This document shows positions 1 through 5,372 of a DNA stretch of 5,692 nucleotides, in pieces. This DNA comes from Prevotellaceae bacterium (GTDB lineage: Bacteria > Bacteroidota > Bacteroidia > Bacteroidales > UBA932). The stretch spans positions 1-5,692 of the forward strand of contig JAIRYH010000129.1 of the NCBI GenBank assembly GCA_031267855.1, read 5' to 3'. Within the stretch, counting starts at the first letter, position 1. Each line of letters starts with the position of its first letter. The position numbers were made by a program, and so were the translations under genes. The notes under the pieces are model-generated. The model was not told the origin of the DNA. It worked only from the letters and a program-made list of their open reading frames with translations, and made no database searches.

Positions 1-183
1 TGCATTGATCGTTAATATCTGTTCCGTAGTCGAAAAAAATGCTGCTCACAAGCGGTGGAGAGGATAAATCCCCACAGGAGTTTTGCCTTCCGCATAGCGG
101 CACAGGCTTTATTTCGTTATCGCAGGCAGCGAGGCAAACCGGTGGAAAGATTACCGGATTAAATCATCCGATAAATACACAGC
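1..183. other. Intergenic region with no recognised gene
   Basis: I see no supported gene or RNA here. Plus-strand frames are broken by stops, the longest open stretch ending at the TAA at 65-67. A minus-strand frame is open from 163 to 2 (54 codons, several Cys) but has no ATG and no ribosome binding site. Two small inverted repeats are visible: CCGG at 139-142 and 154-157, and CGGAT/ATCCG at 155-159 and 166-170. Neither is followed by a T-tract, so I do not call a terminator. The stretch may be the spacer between a gene left of the window and the lipoprotein gene at 273. Confidence 0.4.
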
Positions 184-194
184 ATTTTATCTCC

Positions 195-221
195 TTTCTG
201 TAAATTCTGGCATGAAATTTG
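195..221 (+). promoter_or_regulatory. Weak candidate promoter for the lipoprotein gene
   Basis: GAAATTTG at 214-221 matches seven of the eight positions of the Bacteroidota -7 element TAnnTTTG. The best -33 partner nearby is TTTC at 195-198, but the 15-base gap is shorter than the usual roughly 19-21. A start near 228 would give a leader of about 45 bases that lacks the left arm of the inverted repeat. No better promoter is visible further upstream, so this is a tentative call. Confidence 0.28.
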
Positions 222-257
222 CAGAATCAGGAATTGAAAATAATAAAAACATAAAAC

Positions 258-264
258 AAAGGAG
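258..264 (+). promoter_or_regulatory. Strong ribosome binding site of the lipoprotein gene
   Basis: AAAGGAG lies eight bases before the ATG at 273, an ideal distance, and fixes the start of the lipoprotein gene. It is a much stronger site than those of the other genes here and lies wholly within the right arm of the 14-bp inverted repeat. Confidence 0.75.
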
Positions 265-272
265 ATAAAATT

Positions 273-1613
273 ATGAAAACACTAAAAACGAACACTGCTC
301 TTTTCGTTGCCATCGCAGCCCTGCTGTTCGCAGGCGGTTGCGGCAATACCCGTCCGGCGGCTTCCGCCTATGACGATATTTACTACGCGCCACCAGCCAA
401 AGCGGACAGGTGGGCATACAATAGCGAGCTGGAACAGCTGAAAGCAAAGACCAATGCAACGGTCTCCTCGTCGGCGCCAGCCGCCTATACCGTCGAAGCA
501 ACCGGCGACGACGTGGTGTACATCAACACCGACACCAATTCGGTGTATATTGACGCCGAACCGGATAAAACCTACGTCATCGCCGACAATGAGGATTCCT
601 ACGAGCGCCGCCTGAGAATGTTCGACGACCCGCAGTATACCGTAACCATCAACATGGGATGGAACGACCCCTGGTACTATGATTCGTGGTACTATCCCTA
701 CTATTACCGTCCGTGGAATCATTACAGCCCGTTCTATTATTCACGGTGGGCTTACGATCCCTGGTACAGCCCGTTCTATTACAACTCATGGTACAGTCCC
801 TACTACCATTACTACGGATATGGATACTATGATCCTTTCTACTATCACTATCATCCGCACTATTCGCATCACAACAACCGCTATTATGCATCCCACAGCA
901 ATTCCCGCTACGGGCAGACGTCTTCAAGCATAGCATCCTCTTCGAGATCGCCGCAGAACCGGAGTGCCGCGGCCAGCCGTTCGTCGCATGTCCGGCAAGT
1001 GGCAGGCAGCAGCCGCAGCCAGGCTTCCGCGAGCCGCGGCGCGGCAAACACTACCCGCTCCGCCTCCGGCAGAAATGCCGTTACGAGCCGTTCGACAGCC
1101 ATCACGGAAAGAACTACACGCATGGCGGAAACCCGGTCAACCGGCAGAACGCCCGCACCGGCGTCGTCCGGCATGAGCCGCAGCAGGACAACACGCCAAG
1201 TGCAGACCTATACGCGCCCCGAATCTTCAGGACGCCCGACCTACAATACAGGCGTTTCATCGCGCAGCAGTTCTTCGGGGAACGTGAATAACCGGTCTGC
1301 CACACGCAGCAGCTACCAGCCGCCGGTAAGCACTACGGAAAACCGTACACGCTCGTCGAATACCAACAGCTACACACCGCCGGCAAGCAACAGCAGAAGC
1401 TCGTCGTCGTCGTACCGGAATGAATCGTCGTCGCGTTCTTCCAGCCAACCGGCAAGCAGCGGCAATTCATCTTCCTACCGTAGCAGCGGCAGTTCTTCAT
1501 CAGGCAGTTCGCGCAGCTCCGGCAGTTCGGGCAGTTCAGGAAGCTCGGGAAGCTCGGGCAGCAGCAGCTCGCGTGGTTCCGGCAGCAGTTCTCGCAATTC
1601 CGGCGGAAGATGA
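273..1613 (+). CDS. Predicted lipoprotein with Tyr/Trp-rich core and Ser/Arg-rich tail
   Basis: This 446-residue protein has unknown function. A basic start and hydrophobic stretch (about residues 9-20) lead to Ala-Gly-Gly-Cys with Cys23, a plausible though not ideal lipobox (Ala at -3), so it is probably a lipid-anchored envelope protein. Residues 24-127 are mixed and acidic. Residues 128-206 are dominated by Tyr, Trp, Pro, His and Asn, with repeated Y-S-P-F-Y-Y and D-P-W-Y units. Residues 207-446 are low-complexity Ser, Arg, Gly and Thr, ending in Gly-Ser-Ser repeats. The tail looks disordered and basic, and could bind polysaccharide, peptidoglycan or other anionic partners, but this is inference. 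Aromatic-rich lipoproteins of this style occur in Bacteroides relatives, where they are usually annotated as hypothetical. The start is fixed by AAAGGAG at 258-264. The outer-membrane protein gene follows 67 bases downstream, suggesting one operon. Confidence 0.8.
   Translation: MKTLKTNTALFVAIAALLFAGGCGNTRPAASAYDDIYYAPPAKADRWAYNSELEQLKAKTNATVSSSAPAAYTVEATGDDVVYINTDTNSVYIDAEPDKTYVIADNEDSYERRLRMFDDPQYTVTINMGWNDPWYYDSWYYPYYYRPWNHYSPFYYSRWAYDPWYSPFYYNSWYSPYYHYYGYGYYDPFYYHYHPHYSHHNNRYYASHSNSRYGQTSSSIASSSRSPQNRSAAASRSSHVRQVAGSSRSQASASRGAANTTRSASGRNAVTSRSTAITERTTRMAETRSTGRTPAPASSGMSRSRTTRQVQTYTRPESSGRPTYNTGVSSRSSSSGNVNNRSATRSSYQPPVSTTENRTRSSNTNSYTPPASNSRSSSSSYRNESSSRSSSQPASSGNSSSYRSSGSSSSGSSRSSGSSGSSGSSGSSGSSSSRGSGSSSRNSGGR
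723..781 (+). repeat. In-gene direct repeat, 42-bp period
   Basis: The 17-base sequence tacagcccgttctatta occurs at 723-739 and again at 765-781, a period of 42 bases or 14 codons. Both copies encode Y-S-P-F-Y-Y, at residues 151-156 and 165-170. The near-identical DNA suggests that the aromatic region grew by duplication of a 14-residue unit. Confidence 0.75.
1503..1565 (+). repeat. Nine-base in-frame minisatellite encoding Gly-Ser-Ser
   Basis: Seven consecutive 9-base units, variants of GGCAGTTCG, encode Gly-Ser-Ser from residue 411 onward; the second unit reads Arg-Ser-Ser. Because the unit is three codons, gain or loss of copies by slippage would change tail length without shifting the frame. 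The same Ser/Gly composition continues on both sides in less regular form. Confidence 0.7.
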
Positions 1614-1622
1614 TGAGATGAG

Positions 1623-1685
1623 TTATGAATTATGAATTATGAATTATAGATCGAGTATTATGAATTATAAACTGAGAATTATGAA
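1623..1685 (+). repeat. Degenerate 7-bp (TTATGAA) tandem array containing a start codon
   Basis: Nine heptamers fill this stretch. Five are exact TTATGAA, at 1623, 1630, 1637, 1658 and 1679. The other four (1644, 1651, 1665, 1672) are diverged but keep the register, so the exact copies are 7, 7, 21 and 21 bases apart. The array occupies nearly the entire gap between the lipoprotein and barrel genes, and the last unit supplies the ATG of the barrel gene at 1681. ATGs at 1639 and 1660 are in frame with that gene. Those at 1625 and 1632 open five-codon frames ending at TGA (1640-1642) and TAG (1647-1649). A role in spacing or translation is inference. Confidence 0.8.
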
Positions 1686-3174
1686 AAAGAATATATACAT
1701 ATTATTTATAATCCTTTGCAATGCCGGTTTTGCAGTAGCCCAGACAGCCGATGATGCGCTGCGCTATTCGCAAAATATTTACGAAGGAACAGCGCGTTTC
1801 CAGAGCATGGGCGGCGCCTTTGCTGCCCTTGGCGGCGATTTCACGACGTTAAGCATCAACCCTGCCGGCGTGGCGGTATTCCGCTCTTCGGAATTTTCCG
1901 TTACACCGGAACTGATGACAAACAAAACATCAACAAGCTACCTGAATAACGACGCATCCGACTCCAAGGCACGCATAGGACTTGGAAACATCGGATGGGT
2001 ATCGGCTTTCGATACGCACAATACAACCGGCGTGGTAGGTTTTAATTTCGGTATCGGATTCAATAAATTACAAAATAATACGCAACGCTTTTCGGCATCC
2101 GGACGATCGGGAGATGTTTCGCTTCCCCGGGCATTATCGCTTGGCTTGACCAAAGTACCGCATGCCTCATTTGATAAGGATGCGAACAATACCGAATGGC
2201 TGGCGATGGAAACCGGACTGATCAAGTATATAACGAACCAGGACGGACAATATATCGGCGCCACGGAAAATTTTAATGCCACTTATCCCGACAGCCTCGA
2301 ACTGATTTATCAAATGGGCGATGTAAACCATGCATTCTACCGCGACCAGTCGGGTTATGTAGGCGAATATGCATTTAATTTCGGAATAAACGTGTCGCAC
2401 CGGTTTTATTTCGGTATGACGTTCGGCTTGCAGGATATTGTGAATGATTTTTATGAAGAATATCGTGAAAATGCCGTCAATTATGCCGATTTCACGGCCA
2501 CAGGCTACAGGGGGCTAGCCCGTGAAACAAGTGTATATACGGAAGGAACAGGTTATAACTTGAAATTCGGCGCCATTGTGCGGCCGGTGGACGGTTTGCG
2601 TTTGGGCGCCTACGTCCACACGCCAACCCGTCTCTCTCTCCGGGATACATGGAAAGAACGGATGACGGCAGACTTTACCAGCGAAAAAAAGGAGAAAGAG
2701 ATAGAAGGCCACGACGATTACCGGATTACTTCGCCCATGAAATGGGGTGTGGGCATTGCCTATACTTTCGGCTCGGTAGCTTTGCTGAGCGTCGATTATG
2801 AAGGCATAAATTACGGCAATACGGAAATGTATGAAGAAAACGGTTCGACAGGTATTTACGGAAAAATAAACGACGGTTTGAAGACAGCGTGCCGAACAAC
2901 TGCCAATATCCGCATCGGCGGGGAATACAAAATAAACGACTTTGCCGTACGCGCCGGCTACGCCTATTACCAAAATGCGCGGAAAGATTATGAGGACATA
3001 CAGATAGGTTCGGTCGGGTTCGGCTACCGCGGGCGGTTTTTTTCAATAGACGCCGCCTATTCGTTTGCACCGAAAATAAAGGAAAACTACATACTTTACA
3101 ACGGAAATTCCAATAAAGTCGCCACCAATGTGTTTTCCAATAAATTCATGGTAACGTTAGGTTTTCGGTTTTAA
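1681..3174 (+). CDS. FadL/OmpP1-family outer-membrane beta-barrel protein
   Basis: This 497-residue protein has a signal peptide with Lys2-Lys3, a hydrophobic core and probable cleavage after Ala20 (Ala-Val-Ala before Gln). The mature N-terminus carries the hallmarks of the OmpP1/FadL/TodX family as found in Bacteroidota: G-T-A-R-F, S-M-G-G-A-F-A-A-L-G-G-D (42-53) and N-P-A-G (60-63), then alternating aromatic strands and a final Phe typical of barrels inserted by the BAM machinery. Characterised relatives such as FadL move hydrophobic molecules across the outer membrane. Bacteroides homologues are often labelled 'hemin receptor' without proof, and PorV of type IX secretion belongs to the same superfamily, so the substrate is unknown. 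I chose the ATG at 1681 because it begins a normal signal peptide; in-frame ATGs at 1639 and 1660 would add a polar extension made of the heptamer repeat. No strong Shine-Dalgarno is visible. The gene at 3281 is a paralogue. Confidence 0.87.
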   Translation: MKKNIYILFIILCNAGFAVAQTADDALRYSQNIYEGTARFQSMGGAFAALGGDFTTLSINPAGVAVFRSSEFSVTPELMTNKTSTSYLNNDASDSKARIGLGNIGWVSAFDTHNTTGVVGFNFGIGFNKLQNNTQRFSASGRSGDVSLPRALSLGLTKVPHASFDKDANNTEWLAMETGLIKYITNQDGQYIGATENFNATYPDSLELIYQMGDVNHAFYRDQSGYVGEYAFNFGINVSHRFYFGMTFGLQDIVNDFYEEYRENAVNYADFTATGYRGLARETSVYTEGTGYNLKFGAIVRPVDGLRLGAYVHTPTRLSLRDTWKERMTADFTSEKKEKEIEGHDDYRITSPMKWGVGIAYTFGSVALLSVDYEGINYGNTEMYEENGSTGIYGKINDGLKTACRTTANIRIGGEYKINDFAVRAGYAYYQNARKDYEDIQIGSVGFGYRGRFFSIDAAYSFAPKIKENYILYNGNSNKVATNVFSNKFMVTLGFRF

Positions 3175-3181
3175 TGAGAAC

Positions 3182-3209
3182 AAAAAAAGGTTAAAAAAAG
3201 TTAAAAAAA
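3182..3209 (+). promoter_or_regulatory. Three helically phased A-tracts upstream of a promoter
   Basis: Three runs of seven A occupy 3182-3188, 3193-3199 and 3203-3209, with centres 11 and 10 bases apart, close to one DNA helical turn. The last two are exact repeats of gttaaaaaaa. The block ends directly against the -33 element of the promoter at 3210-3240. Phased A-tracts are known to bend DNA, and AT-rich tracts in this position can act as UP elements for RNA polymerase. That they do so here is inferred. Confidence 0.5.
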
Positions 3210-3240
3210 TTTCATTATCAATTAATTTTTTATAAATTTG
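3210..3240 (+). promoter_or_regulatory. Bacteroidota-type promoter for the second FadL-like gene
   Basis: TAAATTTG at 3233-3240 fits the Bacteroidota -7 consensus TAnnTTTG exactly. TTTC at 3210-3213 is one base from the TTTG -33 consensus, with the expected gap of 19 bases. Transcription would begin near 3246-3248 and give a short leader before the ATG at 3281. This suggests the second barrel gene can be expressed independently of the upstream pair, although no terminator separates them. Confidence 0.6.
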
Positions 3241-3270
3241 CGCAATTAAATTATTACGAATAAGAAATAT

Positions 3271-3275
3271 AAGGA
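3271..3275 (+). promoter_or_regulatory. Ribosome binding site of the second FadL-like gene
   Basis: AAGGA lies five bases before the ATG at 3281 in an AT-rich leader. It supports that start over the next in-frame ATG at 3296, which would shorten the signal peptide and remove its basic residues. Confidence 0.5.
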
Positions 3276-3280
3276 ACATT

Positions 3281-4660
3281 ATGAAAAGAATAATTATGTC
3301 TTTATTGTTTGCCGGCATAACGAGTTTATTGTTTGCACAAACAGCGAATGAAATAGTGAAATTTTCCCAGCAAACCAATTACGGCACATCGCGCGGCATG
3401 GCAATGGGAGGAGCGGTAGGAGCGCTTTCTTCCGAATATGCATCGATAAACGTAAATCCGGCGGCGTTGGGTTCATTCCGCACAGGACAAATAATGTTAA
3501 CCCCAAGTGTGGATATTCGCAAAGCCACGTCCAATGGAGAGCAGGATTCCCGCAATTCTTTTGTAATAAACGGGGCAGCCATTGCCTACAGTTTCGGTAA
3601 CGACAACAGGACTTTCAATCGTTTCAATGTCTCGTTCGGCTACAACCTGTACAATAATTTCAACACTTACTACAGCATGCAGGGAACGCCGTCGAGCGAA
3701 GAATCATTAGCACAGTATATGATTGGCAAAGCAAATAACCATTATTCGGGCTATTATTCCTGGGCGGAAACCGCACCGTTCATTAATAGAGTGAATAGTA
3801 CATACACGATACATCCTGACTATACGCAGCAGGGGCAGCAGCAGCGCGTCACCACAACAGGTCATGCCGGCGAATATACCCTGTCGTTCGGCACTTCCTG
3901 CCTCGACAAGCTATACCTCGGCGTTTCGGCAGGACTTAGCGATTTGAGATACGAGCGGAGAGATACGTATGACGAATCCGGATCGTTTACGAATGTGGAA
4001 ACAAATATCTTGCACGAAACGGCTTCCTCTATAGAAGGAAGAGGCTTTAATGCACGGTTTGGCATACTGTACAAACCGATGGAAAGTTTCACGGTGGGTG
4101 TGGCGGTACAGTCGCCGGTATTTTACTCGTTGTCGGTACAGACGAAAGGCGACATAAATGTCAATACATCTTTGGATGAGGACAAGTACGATTTCACACT
4201 GCGTACACCGTGGCACTTATCATTGAACGCATCGTACGCATTGAATACCATCGCTGTTTTTTCACTCGATTACGAGGTGGTAACGAACAACCTGACCTCT
4301 TTGGACGGCGACTTTGACAACATGACGCCGACTGCTACGGATAATATTCGTGCAATCAATGATTATTTGACGTCCGACGCTACCAGTGTATCCATGAATT
4401 TCCGCGTTGGCGGCGAAGTGCGCCTGAAAGACTTCTTTGTTCGTGCCGGCTTTAGTTACCTGGGCGCACCGACAAACAGTTTTAAAAACGTAATTGCCGG
4501 TTCCGGCGGCTTCGGCTACCGATTCGGTTATGCCTCTGTGGATGTTGCTTACCGCTATTCTACAACGTCGGAAGATTTCCATACATATAGTTCGTCACCG
4601 TTAATTACGGCCGACTATTTAGGTCATCAGGTCATGTTGACGCTTGCGTACCGATTTTAA
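3281..4660 (+). CDS. FadL/OmpP1-family outer-membrane protein, paralogue of the gene at 1681
   Basis: This 459-residue protein begins with a signal peptide (Lys2-Arg3, hydrophobic core, probable cleavage after Ala19, before Gln). The family N-terminus follows: G-T-S-R-G-M-A-M-G-G-A (35-45) and N-P-A-A (59-62). It ends in a strand with terminal Phe, as expected of an outer-membrane barrel. Similarity to the upstream barrel runs along the whole length: both have a G-E-Y strand near mid-protein, an F-G-I/A strand followed by V-G/L-G-A and T/S-P, and near the end R-I/V-G-G-E, V-R-A-G and G-F-G-Y-R motifs. They look like an old tandem duplication, now well diverged. The likely role is uptake of hydrophobic compounds across the outer membrane; the substrate is unknown and it is not clear that both paralogues share it. 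It has its own promoter (3210-3240) and a strong terminator 28 bases past its stop. Confidence 0.87.
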   Translation: MKRIIMSLLFAGITSLLFAQTANEIVKFSQQTNYGTSRGMAMGGAVGALSSEYASINVNPAALGSFRTGQIMLTPSVDIRKATSNGEQDSRNSFVINGAAIAYSFGNDNRTFNRFNVSFGYNLYNNFNTYYSMQGTPSSEESLAQYMIGKANNHYSGYYSWAETAPFINRVNSTYTIHPDYTQQGQQQRVTTTGHAGEYTLSFGTSCLDKLYLGVSAGLSDLRYERRDTYDESGSFTNVETNILHETASSIEGRGFNARFGILYKPMESFTVGVAVQSPVFYSLSVQTKGDINVNTSLDEDKYDFTLRTPWHLSLNASYALNTIAVFSLDYEVVTNNLTSLDGDFDNMTPTATDNIRAINDYLTSDATSVSMNFRVGGEVRLKDFFVRAGFSYLGAPTNSFKNVIAGSGGFGYRFGYASVDVAYRYSTTSEDFHTYSSSPLITADYLGHQVMLTLAYRF

Positions 4661-4688
4661 AGACTTGAAAGAAACTGCGAATTACAAC

Positions 4689-4734
4689 AGCGTTAAGAAT
4701 GGCTACAGCGTCGTTCTTAACGCTTGCTTTTTTT
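4689..4734 (+). terminator. Strong intrinsic terminator after the second FadL-like gene
   Basis: Bases 4689-4699 (agcgttaagaa) pair perfectly with 4714-4724. The stem can continue inward through two G-U and two G-C pairs to a six-base loop (4704-4709), for about 15 pairs in all. Seven T residues follow at 4728-4734. The T-tract lies on the plus-strand side, so the site ends transcription of the barrel genes. It lies just beyond the stop codon of the convergent WbqC-like gene, but no T-run follows the hairpin in the minus direction. Confidence 0.9.
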
Positions 4735-4735
4735 A

Positions 4736-5371
4736 TTAAAGTGTGCAGGCTGTCAAGATTTGCAGGCTATGGGGTCCTTCATTGCACAGCAAATCCAATA
4801 TGCTTAAATTCGGAAGGAAAGAATGGGCGGCGGCGAAAACCTGATAGTATGTTTGCCGGCAAAAACCGGCGTGGCTTGAACAGGATGTTTTGGGCGTGAT
4901 GGAATAACGATAATCGGCAGGATGACCGCCGGGAAGACAAAATTGCTCCGTATAGCCGATAGCTGTTTTTATGTCGAGCAATTCACAAACCGTCCGTAAA
5001 ATTTTTTCGTTCAGGTCAAATAAAAAAGTTTCTTTTTTTTCATAAAACGGACGAATATCGTCTGCATAATAAGCAAAGAATGGCGAGGAACGGTATGCCG
5101 ATTCAAAGGCTCTCCAGTGATGGCGCTGCCACGCTTCCGAGTAATCAATGCGTACCTCGCGGATGGGCATTTTTTCACCGTGCCGCTTTACAACGGGAAC
5201 CGTCATTTGCAACGCGCCGTTCGCTCCGGCAATCCGGCAGCGGTTGCGATACGTCTGTTTCAGATAATGCTCGTGCTGTTCCAGTAAAACAAGGGATGCC
5301 GAAACCAATTTTGCATAATACTGTATGGGCGCCCAATAAGCGGTAGATAATTTTACAGATGCGGATTCCAA
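4736..5371 (-). CDS. WbqC-like family protein
   Basis: This 211-residue protein carries the conserved blocks of the WbqC-like family (Pfam PF08889) in order: L-S-T-A-Y-W-A-P-I-Q-Y-Y-A-K-L (8-22), E-Q-H-E-x-Y-x-K-Q-T-Y-R-N-R-C-x-I (31-47), A-N-G (50-52), W-Q-R-H-H-W-R-A-F-E-S-A-Y (81-93), D-Y-R-x-S-I-T-P-K (153-161), Y-Y-Q-V-F (175-179) and F-L-P-N-L-S-I-L-D-L-L-x-N-E-G-P (185-200). Length and both ends look complete. The biochemical role is not well established; the family name comes from a polysaccharide (O-antigen) gene cluster. The start is TTG: no in-frame ATG lies between it and the upstream in-frame TGA, and the LSTAY block sits about seven residues in, as usual. The TTG follows the NagZ-like stop codon after one base and lacks a clear Shine-Dalgarno, so translational coupling is likely. 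It converges on the barrel genes. Confidence 0.87.
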   Translation of the reverse strand: MESASVKLSTAYWAPIQYYAKLVSASLVLLEQHEHYLKQTYRNRCRIAGANGALQMTVPVVKRHGEKMPIREVRIDYSEAWQRHHWRAFESAYRSSPFFAYYADDIRPFYEKKETFLFDLNEKILRTVCELLDIKTAIGYTEQFCLPGGHPADYRYSITPKTSCSSHAGFCRQTYYQVFAAAHSFLPNLSILDLLCNEGPHSLQILTACTL

Positions 5372-5372
5372 T

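Larger units (their letters stand above)
184..271 (+). promoter_or_regulatory. Perfect 14-bp inverted repeat masking the lipoprotein Shine-Dalgarno
   Basis: The left arm at 184-197 (attttatctccttt) is the exact reverse complement of the right arm at 258-271 (aaaggagataaaat), with 60 bases between them. The right arm contains the whole AAAGGAG ribosome binding site of the gene starting at 273 and ends one base before its ATG. In a transcript that includes both arms, the left arm would act as an anti-Shine-Dalgarno sequence and could hide the start region until the leader is remodelled. If transcription instead begins between the arms (see 195-221), the repeat would act only at DNA level. The repeat is directly seen; a regulatory role is inferred. 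Confidence 0.5.

Noticed and set aside
70..160. Resemblance to cobalamin riboswitch elements (CAGGAG...GCC near 74-87 and CCGGTGGAAA near 139-148)
   Set aside because: The elements are in the wrong order for a plus-strand riboswitch, and the rest of the conserved core is absent.
2..163. Minus-strand open frame of 54 codons running off the left edge
   Set aside because: It has no ATG, no ribosome binding site and no recognisable motif, and an open frame of this length is not rare by chance. It could be the start of a gene to the left, but I cannot support it.
282..1305. Several long open frames antisense to or out of frame with the lipoprotein gene
   Set aside because: They arise from the GC-rich Ser/Arg/Tyr codon pattern of the real gene. 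None has a ribosome binding site or recognisable protein motif.
1420..1635. Plus-strand Ala/Arg-rich frame overlapping the lipoprotein tail
   Set aside because: It is a frame-shifted reading of the Ser/Gly repeats and has no start signal.
1639..1680. Longer start (ATG 1639 or 1660) for the first barrel protein
   Set aside because: The added residues are encoded by the heptamer array and would place a polar stretch before the signal peptide; the ATG at 1681 gives a normal signal peptide.
4699..4899. Plus-strand 66-codon frame after the terminator
   Set aside because: It begins inside the terminator hairpin and runs antisense to the well-supported WbqC-like gene.
5080..5346. Plus-strand 88-codon frame
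   Set aside because: It is antisense to the conserved N-terminal half of the WbqC-like gene and has no motif of its own.
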